Notes: generated by a model from the sequence alone, not told the origin. 64,000 nucleotides of DNA from Miscanthus floridulus (GCF_019320115.1 NC_089586.1:1054001-1118000), one strand, 5' to 3'. Shown: positions 21,353 to 34,088, counted from the first letter of the stretch. Made by a program: numbers and translations.

Positions 21353-24300
21353 GTAATTGATGACAACTCTACAAAGATATATAAAATAAGCTCTTTTGGA
21401 TTCATGTTGCTTGCCCAAGCAATTTTACCATGTGAAAATGATTTTGGACAAGTTTCATGAACCCCAAATGGTAGCAATTGCTCCCCCTACATATGTGCTA
21501 AGAGTTTGGATTGTATCTTGCACATATGCATAGATTAAAAATGTGGGAGAGTAATTACTACAAAATGATGCTAAGGTGTATAGAATAAACCTTTGAAGCG
21601 TGTACCAATCGGAGTTGCACCTTTAAGTTCATCCTTAGCACCATGGTTAGCTAGATATCACTTGGCAATAAAACACTAAATACCTTGTGAGATCAACATT
21701 AAAAGCAAGGTACTAGCTTTACTTGAAAAGCATACCAAGTGTCTAGCTATCATCCTATGCATGCTAGTTATCAAATCATCATTCAAGCTCTACAACTAGC
21801 ATACACCACACAAGCATGCATTATTGAATTTAAAAGCTTATGCAATGCAAGCAAGCATATGAATATGCACATATCAAATGCAATCAATCAAAGTTCATGA
21901 GCTTGCTCCCCCTACTTGTGTGCTTCTCTTGTCCAAAAAATTTGATCCATCTCTTTTCTCCAATGTTGCTCCCTCTTTGTCTATATTCATGTCCAACCTC
22001 CTAAGCTTTCATATCTTATCTCTCCCCTTACACAATTTATCTCTCCCCCTTATAGAGGCTTTCATATCTTTGTACAATCTCTCCCCCTTTGTCATCAATT
22101 TCCATAAAATGTGTGCTTCTCATTGATGCAAAGGTATGCATTTGGGGTAGATGGTTGAGGCTTGGATCTTGCATTTTTGATGGACATCACTTGATTGTTG
22201 GAATAACACCATTTGTAAATACCACTTGTAGCTTGTGTAGGGCTTCTTGAGATACCACACATAAGATTTTTTGATCTTGTGATCAATTTGTGGGACACCT
22301 CCCCCTATGTGATAGCATGGGTCATCCATTTGATACACTTAAGCTCTTGTAGGTGAGGGATGCATTCTTCATTTGATGATCACTTAAAGTTGAGGATCAC
22401 TTGTGGAACCATTTTCTTGCATGATTGATACTATGTATAGATACCACTTGTAGGAAGTGAATACCATTTGAAAGAATCTTCTAGTATGGAACCACTTGTT
22501 TGATTTATCAATAAAGACCATTTCTTGAACATTTGCTATCTTCATGAGTACCACTTATAGGATATCACTTGTGAGTTGATCTAGACATTATTTGTAGATT
22601 CTTGATAAAATACTTGAGTCTAGATACCATTTGAAACAAACTAGATATCCATTTGCATTGTTATCTTGTGCTTGTACTCTTATCACTATCATGAGCTTCT
22701 ATGATTGACTTGAACTAAAATGATTTGCCTAAGTTTTCAAGTTCGGTTTGAACCAATGACAAGCTTCTTCACACCTCTTGCAAGGGTTATCTTGCCAATG
22801 TTGTACTTGTCACTTGTTAGCAATCCAAATTAAGTCAAGTACTTGGGTTTGCTAGCTCATGAACAAATTCATATACTAACCACTAGATCTAGTAATCATT
22901 CAAACAATAGTGGTAGGCTATGAAATTAAACATTTCATTTGTTATGCATGATCCTATGAAGCATGTACTATATGCACTAACCGCATACTAGTAAGGGATG
23001 AAATGATCATGCATATTACAATGATACCTTTGCTATGTTGGAGTAGAGGATAGTCACATAGATTCCAATTCATTACTCCAATAGCAATGTGAAGTCCAAT
23101 TATGAGCTTGGTGAAGACCAATAGATACAATGTTGAATTTCATTCTTCACCCATATGAAATGAATACCATTTATGATCAAGTGCACTTTCTTATTGTGGT
23201 TGGCTTGCTTCATCTTTTGATCAATGCTTGCATGAGAGTATCAATTTGAGAATACTACTTGAAATATCTTGATCATCTCTCTTTTGGGTATTGCTTGCTT
23301 TTCTTGATCAACCCTTTTGATTGCTTCAACTAAGCATCTCAAATGTTCCTCGGATCACCACTTCCATGTTAGCCTTCCAAGTACCACACTTGGTTTACCT
23401 ACACATAGGCGACAAGCCCCTACACTAGGGAGAAGTGACCTCTCTCCAAGAATCATTCTTGATACTCACTTGAAATAACTTGATTGATTGATCCAAGTGA
23501 TGGACTTAACTTGATGAGTAACCTTGATTCCTTCTTTAAGTCCTTTTCTTTCTTCTTGTTTAAGTTCTTTTCTTTCTACCAAATGATATCCAATAGCCAC
23601 TAGAACTTAAATTTCAACTTCATCTTGAGTTTAATCTTGATCTTCTAATTTGAGTACCAAATGTGTGCAAAGTACACTCCACAATCAAATGGCCTTGTAC
23701 TCTTTGCTTGTCATGCCTTTAGATCATCTCAAAACCAAACTTAGGTACCTCAAACACTTGTAAACATGTTTCCAACTTGAGGACCTTTCAATCAAAGTGA
23801 CTCTAGATCAATCCAATATTTGTAACTTTTCTGACAGATTTTGTACCCTTCAAAGGAATAAGCATATTTCTCAAAGTACAACTCCAAATACCACGAAATT
23901 TGGTGGAGATGTTCTTTACTAAGTTATATAGCAGCTGTAAAAATTTGAGCTTCATTTGACTTCTATATTGCTACCATATATCAATTCTTCTACCACTGCT
24001 ACATGCTGAAAACTGCTGCACTATAGCTGACAAGATCTACCCCAAAACCAAAGCATTTCTTATCCAATTCTCATGAAATTTCTACAGCATCTTATACCAT
24101 AAGTCTAGAGCATATATACCAATTTTCATGCCAATCCAATAAGTTTTGATCACTCAAATATGGCTAAGATCACAGCTAGCTCAGATTTTGCAATATAGAA
24201 TAGATTTCAACACTTGAGCTATTCTTCATCAAATATGAATCAAACTTGATACTAACTTGTTTGAATACTTCCATAAGACATATATCCATTCAAACCACTT

Positions 24301-24707
24301 ACTAAAAGTCATCTTATGAACTTATCCAACACAAATCAATCCAAACTTGACTATTAATCAATTATTCATTCAAACATCTCCTAGCAAGCAACATTGCATA
24401 TTTATCCAATTCAATCAACTCATATGCACCCAAATGAAATGATCAACAAGAGATATACCTTGGTTAGCTCATGATCATCCAACTAGGCAAGCTTCAACTC
24501 AATTATTTGCAAGTCATCAAATATATCCAATGAATCACCAACAACTTGAAATTTACACTTGTATGTTGTAGCACATTTGGACTTCATTCAATTTGTCATG
24601 GCATTGGGATAATGATCATCACTTAGCAATACTCGGCTCAACTACATGATCAACAAGATGAATATCATTTGAACCAAGCCTCCAATGCCGATGGTACCTA
24701 CAATCAA
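21353..24707. other. Non-coding internal region of the TR-GAG element
   Basis: This is 3.3 kb with no pol-like frame on either strand. Near the LTR (21353-22300) it holds seven or so further CTCCCCCTT-type tracts, which on the minus strand are polypurine-like. From 22330 to 23300 the words CCACTTGT, TACCATTTG and ATCACTTG recur irregularly. AT content is high throughout. Confidence 0.6.
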
Positions 24708-26746
24708 TCATCCACTTTTTGATGGTACCCAAATAAGTTTGGGTCCTCTCAAGTTAGGAGCAACATACTTAGGTGATGCCTTAGTATGAGTAGCGGGATG
24801 TTTTGTAATAGCAACCATAGAGGTACCATTGCCATCCTTCCTAAGCATAGAATCATCATCAATTGAAATAGACTTAGGAGTATTACCTAGGGGACATGAA
24901 TATGTTATGTGTCCCCTTTCCTGGCATGAGTAGCACTTTCTTTTTGATTGAGCCTTCTCTTCCTTGCTCATGTGGTGCTTCTCATTGCCTTGCCTCTCAT
25001 GGATTGCTTGAGCCTTCTTCTCAAGCTTGGTAGGACACTTAGAGGCAAAGTGTCCCATACTTCCACACTTGAAGCACTTGATGTGAGCAAAATCTTTCTT
25101 CTTATCTTCATTCTTGCTCATCATCTTGGTATCTTGAGTTTGCATTTGATGCCTTGCCTTTCCACCCCTTCTTGTTTTCTTCTTCTTTATCATCAAAGCA
25201 TCACCATCTTCATGGTTGATCTTGATTTGCTCTTGGGGTGTCTTCTCTTGCTCAACTTGTGGCTTTGGTTGAGGCTCTTTTAGTTGCTTCACCAATTGCT
25301 TGGTTGGGCACATTGAGGTAAGGTGACCCCAAGTGCGGCACTTGAAGCACTTGACATGCTTTAGCCTCTCTTCTTCTTTTATATTCTTGAGCTTCTCAAT
25401 GTTAGGGCAACCATTTGCAAGGTGTCCCGCTTCATGACACCGGTAGCACATGGTATAAGAGAGCTTTCTTTGTTGTAGCTTCTTCATCTTTCTCTCTCTC
25501 TCTTTCTTTCACCCTTTGTCATCTTCTTCTTGAAGCCAAGGCCACACTTGTCACCATAGTTTATTTGAGTCTTCAACATATGCTCAAAGGTGACTTTTGA
25601 GTTGTAGCACCTCTCTAACTTGTTGCTCAATTTCTTCACTTTATTTTTGAGCTCATTGTTCTCCTTCAAAAGGTTAGTCTCACAAGACATAGAAGTAGAA
25701 CAAGCATCTATTTATGAAGAGCATGGCATATCTAATAAATCATCACAAGAGGTGGATACATGCTTCTTGCCTACATCACAAGGGTTAGCAACAATGTGTG
25801 ATTGATCAATTGACCCATGTGATGAACTCTCATTATTTTTAAGTTTCTTGGTAAACATTTTAATGAGAGAAGCATGTTGTTCTAATAATTCATCATGAGA
25901 TGCAAGTAGTGTCTCATGATTCAATTTTAGCTCATCAAGTGAAGATTTATAAGCATTATGTAATTTCTTATGTTCTTCACAAGAGTTCTTTAGAAATGAG
26001 TTTTCATTTTCTAATTTCAATGTTTTAGCTTTCTCATTTTCTAAAGACATGGTCATGCTAGCAAGTCTACTAACAAGCTCATCATATGAATCAATATGAT
26101 CAACCACATTATCATTTGATACCTTGGTGTCACCTTGTGACATGAAGCAATGTGGTGATGTAGTTGGAGAGCTTGTAGTAGCATCTTCATCATGGCTTGA
26201 GCATGAACCATCATCACCATCAAGTGTGCATTGGGTAGCATCATCACTTGCAACACTTGTGGCGTCATCATCAACCTTGTCAAGTGAACTTGTAGTGGAT
26301 CGATCATCATCATCACTTGACCATGAGGTGGAGCAATCTTTCACAATCACCAAATTGTGATTATGCTCGACACACTCATGCACCTCCTTCTTAGGCTCAT
26401 CCTCCTTTTTGAATTTGCCATCATCCCATGTGGAGGAATCACCGAAGGTTTCCTTGATGGACTCCCATATTTCATGAGCGGTTCCCTTGATGTTTACTTG
26501 TTTCATCAAATCAAAGCTTAAAGCATCCATTAGAAAACAACAAGCATGTGCATCAAATTCATAGAGAACTCTTTGAGCTTTGGTGAGATTTCTATGGTCC
26601 AAGACATGGGTGAGACCACTTGTGACAACCCACCAAAATTTAGGTCCCTTTGCACGAAAATGATCAAGCATGTGATTTTTCCAAAGTGCAAAGTTTGTGC
26701 CATCAAAAATGTGCGCCTCACAAACATCTAGCCCATTAGACGCCAT
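24708..26746 (-). pseudogene. Copia-type Gag with four CCHC zinc knuckles (TR-GAG element)
   Basis: Gag packages element RNA into virus-like particles. The ATG at 26746 opens the UBN2/DUF4219-type N-terminus, with F-D-G-T-N-F-A-L-W-K-N-H-M near residue 14 and a W-E-S-I-K-E segment near residue 93. An acidic D/S-rich spacer and coiled coils follow. Four CCHC knuckles lie in the last 250 residues (C-Y-R-C-H-E-A-G-H, C-F-K-C-R-T-W-G-H, C-F-K-C-G-S-M-G-H, C-Y-S-C-Q-E-R-G-H). The frame has one TAA at 25714-25712. It changes frame once near 25485-25510, inside a GA microsatellite, consistent with repeat slippage. The rest is open, so the copy is only lightly damaged. Confidence 0.88.
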
Positions 26747-26782
26747 CCTCTCGGGTCGGTGAAGACCACAAATGAGAGACCG

Positions 26783-26795
26783 GGCTCTGATACCA
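26783..26795 (-). promoter_or_regulatory. Primer-binding site (initiator Met tRNA) of the TR-GAG element
   Basis: The minus strand reads TGGTATCAGAGCC two bases inside the 5' LTR. This matches the 3' end of plant initiator methionine tRNA, the usual Copia primer. Confidence 0.9.
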
Positions 26796-26797
26796 AT

Positions 26798-29142
26798 TGA
26801 AACGGTCGAGATGGCGACTAGAGGGGGGGTGAATAGTCCTTTTTAAAATTAGTCACGTCGGCTAACCGAAATAAGTGCAGAATTAGAACTATTGGTCTAG
26901 CCAAAACTACATCCCTCTATCTATGTTCACTAGCACCTTGCAAAGATACTAATCAAGCAACAAAGGTGCCGGGCTAACTAGAGCTCTCCTAACCAATTCT
27001 AGGAGCAAGGTCACATAAACCTATGCCACTAGTACTTTAATCAACAAGGGAGCTCCTACACATGCTAGTAGGCAAAAGCACAAAGCCAACTAAGCTTACT
27101 AACAATGCTTAGTAACAAGGCAACCAATGCCAAATTAGAGAGCGCAATTACTTAGCTACACAAACTAAGCAATGTGACTAACAAGGTTACTAAAACCAAA
27201 TTAGCCATGCAAGGGAGCTACTTCTATGCTACACAAGCAAGAAGGTAATTAGCAAGCTACACAAGCTATCTAATTACAAGAGCAACTACACAAGCTTAAT
27301 ATGTATAAAAGTAATTGCAAGCTTGTGTAATGGGGATGCAAACCAACGGGAAGAACAAGGTTGACTCGATGATTTTTCTCCCGAGGTTCACGTGTTTGCC
27401 AACATGCTAGTCCCCGTTGTGTCGACCGCTCACTTGGTGGTTCAGCGGCTAATTAGCATCACCCGCTAAGCCCGCACGTCAGGTGCCGCAAGAACCTATC
27501 CCTTGAGTGAGGGTAGCTCAATGACACGCTTTACTAAAGTTGCTCTTCGCGGCTCCTGCGGGGCGAGCACAAGTACCCCTCACAAGCACTTCTCTGGAAC
27601 ACCGCACAAGCTTCTTGCGGGCTTCGATGGAGACCACCACCAAGCCGTCTAGGAGGTGGCAACCTCCAAGAGTAACAAGCACCACCGGCTTGCAACTCGA
27701 TCACCTAGTGCCACTCGATGCAACCTCACGATGCAATCGTACTAGAATCGCTTACTCACACAATCGGATGATCACTATCAAGTATGTGTGAGATGGAGGG
27801 CTCCCAAGCACTCTCAAGCATGGACACAAAGTCCCCCAAGGTGCTCCACCCCAGCCATGGCCAAGGGCCACTTCTATTTATAGCCCCATGGGCTAAACTA
27901 GCCATTACCCCTTCACTGGGCGTTTTTTAGGCTGACCGGACGCTGCACTGGACGCAGCACCGGATGCACCAGACGCGTCCGGTCGCAATACCGGACGTGT
28001 CCGGTAGCGCCTGATCGCCACATGTCCCATTCAAACTAGCCGTTGCCACAACGGCTCTTTGACATGTCCGACTGGATGCTCACACTAGACGCAGAAGCAG
28101 ACAAGACCAGACACTGAGGCGCTGCGTCTGGTCGAGTCCAGTAAGCACCCAGGTCCGACCGAACGCGTCCGGTCACCCCTGACCAGACGTTGCCAGCGTC
28201 TGGTTGACCATTCACAGAACACCGACCATGTAGATTCATACCGGACACGTCTAGTGTGGTGACCAGACATGTCCGGTCGCTGAGTTCGCCGGTTAATACC
28301 GGACATGTCTGGTCACCATACCGGATGCGTCCGGTCACTCCTTTTCTTCACCAAGTTGATCCACATCAACTCCAACTTCATCTCCTTTGTAAATGTGTCA
28401 ACACCACCAAGTGTACACCACCATGTGTATGTGTGTTAGCTTTTCACAATCATTTTTCAAAGGATGTTAGCCACTCAACTTGCCACGCCACTCGATCCTA
28501 GCGACGATGCAAAGTTAGATCACTCGAGTGGCACTAGATGACCAATATGCAAACAAGTTTGCTCCTCTTGATAGTATGGCCATCTATCCTAAACCCGGTC
28601 ATAAACTTCTCTACACACCTATGACCGGTGAAATGAAATGCCCTAGGTTATACCTTTGCCTTGCGCATTCCATTCCATCTCCTCCAATGTCGATGCAACA
28701 CATGCACCAACATGATCAACAATGATATGATCCACTTCATATCATCACATGATCATATTGGTTCATCGATCTTGACTTTACTTGCTCTTCACCATTACCA
28801 TCGTCCATCGGCACCAAGTCTTGCTCAAGCTTCACCGCCACGCGGTCCATCGCTCCAAAGCCTCCAACTTGCCCTTCATGCTTGCAACCGGTCCATCAAG
28901 CCAAGTCTTGTCTTGATCTTCTCCACCTTGATCACATGACTCAATGTCATGTATCATGTGCATTTAAGCTCCTTCATCATCACATGTGTGAGCTTTGCAA
29001 CATCTCCAAGCCATTTTCACCTTCATGGCATATGTTGCTCACACACATGTACCTGTGGACTAATCACCTGTGTATCTCACATAAACACAATTAGTCCACC
29101 TAAGTTGTCACTTAATTACCAAAACCAAACAAGGACCTTTTA
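26798..29142 (-). repeat. TR-GAG 5' LTR (right copy)
   Basis: This copy is colinear with the left one along its whole length and starts TGAAACGGTCGAG. Its last dinucleotide reads TA where the left copy has CA, so the terminal inverted dinucleotide is mutated. The minus-strand TATA box is near 27883-27873. It is followed by the duplicate GTGGC at 29143-29147. Confidence 0.92.
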
Positions 29143-29147
29143 GTGGC

Positions 29148-31795
29148 TTAGTGGAAGTATAAGAAGGAGAAGGAGATTGCCCGACGTGTGAAGGCCAGGG
29201 AAAATAAGAGCGACGTCGAGTCCGAGCAAGAGTCGGAGGATCCCACATATGTGGATGACATGGTTTTCTCCAAGGAGGAGGAAAGTCTGGAGGTCATTTT
29301 GACCTCGGTGGAGCACCGTGACCCTGCAGCGATGTCCACTGGTGATGAGCAGGAGGCGGAGAGGCACACCGAGGTTCCCATGCTGAGGAAGCATGCAGTG
29401 AGCACAGACGCCGCCGACGAATGGGAGGTGAAGTGGGCACAGTCACTACGCCCCTTGGTGGAGTCGCTGGTCTCGTTCCCGCCTGCCACGGGCGCGACCG
29501 AGCAAGTCAGGCAGTCAGAGGAGTAGGCTTGCACCTATGCATTGCTAGGACTAGTGCCAGTGCATGACTCGCAGCAGGAGGATGCCCCGCCTGCCGCTTC
29601 GATCGGTGCATCCTGAGCCGAAGGTCGCGGTGACCTATAGGCTAGGTAGGAGCCGGTCAGGATGACTCCGCCCCCGGCTAAAGTGTGGGGGCGTGGGTCA
29701 TAGCCTAGGAGCGGTCCTCACCCTATGGGCCCATCAATGCTGGGTCTTGGCTTCAGAGTCGTGCCGCTTACCTCCCGGTATGTTTTTCTTTGTTTCTTTT
29801 TGATCTTGTTGTTGAGTCCTTTTTTTGGAGTATGACTGACTCGTACTCTTTGTCAGCGGCCGAGAGATGACAAGGTTGAGTATCGCCCCAACTCCTGTGC
29901 AGGATGTTTGGAGGCCCACCCTGTAGCGCACCGCGGTGAGCAGCGGTGGGAATAGGGTGGTGGCAGTGAACCTTCCCTTCCGGGGGTGGTGCTCCCCGGG
30001 TCGGTTGCTGGTACGGCGACAGTGGTGGAAACAGTGCTGGTGACGATCCCGGTGGTGACCACGGAGGCTTCGCCAGTGGTGTCCCTTGCGGCCCCTCCTC
30101 CACCAGCTATAGTGGAAGAGGAGAAGGAGACTGAGCCCCCTACCTCACTAGGCAGAGGGCTGCATGGCTCACCCTCGCGGTTGGAGCTGAAAATGTTGGG
30201 GGGAGACACAGCCGAGAGAGAGTCGGAACACCCATCGGTGGCCCATGCAACCGATGTGGTGGAGATCCCATTCGATGACAAAGTGGATGATGCGGTGGAG
30301 CTTTCGATGCCATCGTGGGAGCTGGCGGTGGTTTAGTCGGAGGCTGGGCCCTCCGGCGGGCTACCAGAGGGTGATCTAGAGTGGCCCTGCCTCGAGGACC
30401 CATCAAAGGTGCGGTTTGTCCTTCGGGATTCCTAGGAGTGTCAGCTCTGGGACATCCTTGGGGGGAAAGGACTTGCCATAGAGTCCAAACTCACCAACCT
30501 ATCGGTGAAGCTCGAGGACTCCTAGGAGTGGGTTAAGTCCACCCAGCATTTAGTCAAGGTCAACCTATAGCTCACCATGGAGGTGAGTTTCCCGTATTTG
30601 TCATTGATCTCTGAGTCTCTTGTTGGTTGCCTTAGCATGCTTGCTTTTGTTTTCGTAGGGTCTGAAGGAGATGTCATCCTGCAAGTTCTGCTTCCTCCAA
30701 ATGGAGCATGCCTAGGTGGTTGAGCTTGAGCATCAACTAGAGTCTGCCTGCCATGAGTCCTAGGACCAGGTGGCCAAGGTGACCGCGGTACGGGTGGAGG
30801 AGTAGCATGCAGCGGAGCAGGCGACCGCCGCCGAGCGGGGGCTTGAGGCGGTGAAGGCTCGCCAGGCAGAGACCGAGGCAGGGTTGCGGATATCCCTGGC
30901 AAACACTGAGGCAGTGCTCCAAAAGTCCCTAGAGACCCTTGAGTCAGAGCGGAGTACCCTGGAGTCAGCGCGAAAGGCCCTAGAGTTGGAGCGTATGGCT
31001 CGGTTGGAGGCAGACCAGGAAGTGCTCACGCTTTAGGGCCAAGTGATGGGGACAGAGGAGGCGAGCACCTAGATGCGCGAGCAGGTGGCCCAACAGGCAG
31101 AGGAATTCTTCACCCTTGAGAACTTCTGCCTTAGTATGTACCTTCTCCAGTTTTTGTCGTGTTGGTTTCTCAGCTTGTTTCTGAGCTTGTCGCCCTTCTT
31201 GCAGAGCTAGGCAGAAATGTGAAGTCGTTGGAGTGGGACCTGGAGATGGTCAAGGCAACTTTTGGCTAGAATGTAGAGGCACTGGCCAAGTCCCTTAAAG
31301 AGCGATGTGCTCTCAAGGGGGAACTTGACCAGGTCTGCAATGTTGCCCAGCTTGTCGTCTCGGAGGTCTTCGGGTCAGCGCCAAGTACTAGCACGCTCAC
31401 CATCTAGCTGGCGGAGGTTCCGGATGAGGTCCAGGCCATTTTCACAAGCGGGCTGTTCTATGGAGCATTGGTGGTGTTGACTTTGGTGGCGATGTACCAT
31501 CCAAACCTGGACTTCGCCACTATCTATGGTGGGTATGCCGACGGCTTGAGCACGGAGAACATCCAATCGCTCGGGGAGAGCTTGCTGCCGCAGTGGGTGA
31601 TGGATGTCCATCATGAAGACATGGCTAGAAGCATGCATTGAGGGGGATGTCGTCCAGCCTATGGATGGCATGGAGCCTAGGTCAGAAGTGGACGTCGTCC
31701 CACCTTCAACCGAGCCAAATGTCGTCCCACCAAGGAGTGAGCAGCCCGTGCCTTCACCGGTTGCACCGACAACAGATGCCGTCAAGCCACCCTAA
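29148..31795 (+). pseudogene. Antisense ORF of Tat-type gypsy element, 3' part (coiled-coil region)
   Basis: This continues the frame interrupted at 18993. Likely introns with good signals lie at about 29778-29858, 30583-30659 (GTGAGT to TTTCGTAG) and 31135-31206 (GTATGT to TTCTTGCAG). Exons encode an acidic segment (29188-29526), then Glu/Ala/Arg-rich coiled coil (30700-31130). They end in a Pro/Val-rich tail closed by TAA at 31793-31795. In-frame stops are almost all TAG (29149, 29524, 30334, 30433, 30523, 30568, 30713, 30761, 30803, 31034, 31070, 31267, 31405 and others), with one TGA near 29623. The frame of the last ~190 bases is offset, so a frameshift lies between 31407 and 31604. Function unknown. 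Confidence 0.75.
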
Positions 31796-32451
31796 TAGCT
31801 TGTAAAGTATAAGTAGTTTAGTAGATGTAAAAGTTTAAGTTCATGGGGGAGCCCCCATGCAAACATTCTTGTGTACTTAATGACTGCAATTGGTTTCATT
31901 TTTTGTGATGGAGTTACTCCGTTCGGGGAAGCTTGTCCCTTCCGTTCCTTAGTTTTACCTTAGCATAATTTTGTTTTTTATTCTTTCTTTTTTGTACTTG
32001 CCTATTCATCCTATAGGATGCAACCTTAGAAGCCCAGGGCATGGCCCATGAGGCTTAGCTGCTCATAACCGTAGATAGAGGTGGGGTGCGATCGGTCGGA
32101 ATTTTTTAAAGCAAAGCTACATAAGGCAATTTAAAGGAACGAACTACCCTTTTGTTCGGTTAGGAAGGAGTTTCACCATATGATAATAAATGAAAAAAGA
32201 GAGGTAGTAGTGCACCCTCGTGGAGCCCCCGAGTGACCTCGGGCTAAAAATGTTCAAGTCAGGGCACGTTTATAGGAGCAAATGCTAAGTGAACAATGGT
32301 AAGAATAAAATTTAGGGGAAGAAAATGACATAGTTGTTCCAAGCATTTGGTGGGAATGTTGTCATTGTTATCCTTCAGTTAGTAGGCGTCCAGTCAGATC
32401 AACTCAACCTTCAGTCGTCCAGATCCTTGTCCACTACGCCCCCTTTCTTGG
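31796..32451. other. Spacer between the antisense ORF and gag remnants
   Basis: The antisense gene's 3' region comes first. A run GTGGAGCCCCCGAGTGACC near 32220 resembles the AGCCCC tracts elsewhere. In intact Tat elements protease-pol would lie between gag and the antisense ORF; here only about 650 bases remain and no pol similarity is visible. Confidence 0.5.
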
Positions 32452-33965
32452 TCACTGCTTCTTCGCCTTTTTCTTCCTTTGGCCTACCGGCCTATCATAG
32501 AAGGCGCTTGAGGAGCTCGCAGTCCTTGTAGAGGTGTTTGATGGGTAGGCATGGTTGGTGCATGGGCTCTCCATGAGCTCATTGAAGTGGCCCGGAAGGT
32601 CCTGTTGGGGCTGCTTGCTCGTGTGATCGTCCATGGCAACCAATGCAGAGTTGGCCAGTCGGCGGTGATCTTTTCTGTTCTTTTTCCCCTTCTACATGGA
32701 GGGGCCCTCATCCTGATCCTGGCGCTTGGCCTTGCCTTTGCCTTGGCCTCCGTTGGAGCACTACAGGAGCGGTGCTCACTGGATGCATCGTACAAAGGCC
32801 CATGGTCCTAGGCCATCCGAGCTAGGACTCCGGTCGCTGCTGTGAGCGTCTTGGTTTGGCCTGAGCCACTTGTGTATAGGCGATCGGTGCAGAGCGGTCG
32901 TTAAGTCAAGATGAGGCGGAGATGTGGCTTCTACACTCAACGGCTGTAGCGCTGAGCAGGTGGAGTGGTTCATTTGGTGCGTCCCCACTCCTTCGATGGG
33001 GAGAGAGGCCACGAGTCAGTGTCGCGATGCGGAGCTCTCTGCCTATTAAACGATGGCAGTCTCCACTAGTGTCTAGAGGTCCCGGTGGATCACCTGTTCC
33101 TGGGGGTCATTTGGCTTGGGAAGGCCACGTAGAAGCATTGCCGCAGCGGCGATGTTCTGATTGGCCTGAGCGAACTATGGGGGATCGTTCCCCCTATCCA
33201 TGGTGTTGTGCTAGACCCAATGGGCGTGACCTTGGGTGCCGCCTAGTGGTTTATGCGCATGGGGCACAGTGTGGTGCGCCGAGCGTGCTAGCGCAGTTTG
33301 CGGCTGGTTCAGTCGCTGTTGTCGTAGCTCTTCGCTGTGCTCCTATGTGAGTGCAGGGGTCTCCACATGAGGGTCCAGAGGGGTGTGAGTCTATGAGGAC
33401 TCTGCTTCCATCGATGGCTATCTCGGAGCATCCGCCATAGCATACTCCTGGGACAGACGGTGGTGAGGTGCCACGTCGCCGATGCTAGAGCCATCACTCT
33501 CAACATTATCATCCATGAGGTCGAGGAAATAGGTGGGAGCATAGCTTGCCATCCCCACGAATTCAGACATGAGAGCGAGAGGAGCTGGCATCCTTCGGAG
33601 CCCCTAGGCATACACATCCATGGGGGACGCGAGGCTGTAGGGGAACCGGTCGCATGGCGGTCGCGGCGGAGACAACGGGGTCCCTCTGGATAATCGGCGA
33701 AAGATAGAAAATAACAAGTAAATAACAGTTTGTATGTTACTTATAGTGGGGTTTGAGCAGAGAGTTTGCTCCGAATGAAGCACAGATGCCTTGTCATTGA
33801 AGTCATCGTGTGTCCCAGAGCCAATGGAGGGCGCCCCTCTGATGGGTGCCAGAACAAGAGCCTCCTCGCAGAGGTGTAGTACGCCGAGCCAGTCAGCGAC
33901 GAAGTCCAAGCTTTCAAAGAGGAAGGCCTAGGATGGCTCGAAGATGGGTGGAACCCACATCCCAA
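32452..33965 (-). pseudogene. Tat-type gypsy gag remnant
   Basis: Minus-strand pieces resemble the gag of grass Tat/Grande-type elements. Near the primer site is an N-terminal segment (D-F-V-A-D-W-L-G-V-L-H-L-C-E-E-A, around 33905). At the left end a segment (H-F-N-E-L-M-E-S-P-C-T-N-H-A) is followed, in a shifted frame, by K-H-L-Y-K-D-C-E-L-L-K-R. An intron-like gap may lie near 33700. Stops and frameshifts are frequent and no complete domain remains. Identification rests on short motifs, so it is moderately sure. Confidence 0.5.
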
Positions 33966-34088
33966 CAGGTGGGAGTGCGGGAAACTCTAGTGAGCCAAAG
34001 CGAATCTATCGCCTGAGCCTGCCATGGTGATGGTGGCAAAAAAGTGGACCATCCGATAACCAAAAAGTGTTGAACATACAACGTCTTC

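Larger units (their letters stand above)
18994..29142 (-). mobile_element. TR-GAG: non-autonomous Copia-type LTR retrotransposon with gag only
   Basis: Two direct LTRs (18994-21337, 2344 bp; 26798-29142, 2345 bp) bracket 5460 bp. The element is flanked by the 5 bp target duplication GTGGC at 18989-18993 and 29143-29147. The minus-strand order is LTR, Met-tRNA primer site (26795-26783), gag (26746-24708), about 3.3 kb of non-coding DNA, polypurine tract (21352-21338), LTR. No protease, integrase, reverse transcriptase or RNase H is encoded. The gag type, the Met primer site and the repeated CCCCCTTT tracts point to the Maximus/SIRE branch of Copia. In the first ~225 aligned LTR bases I count nine differences, seven of them transitions, so the insertion is moderately old. 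Confidence 0.9.

Noticed and set aside
19735..21356. Short open frames inside the TR-GAG LTR and their twins at 27540-29143
   Set aside because: They recur only because the LTRs are direct repeats; the sequence is non-coding.
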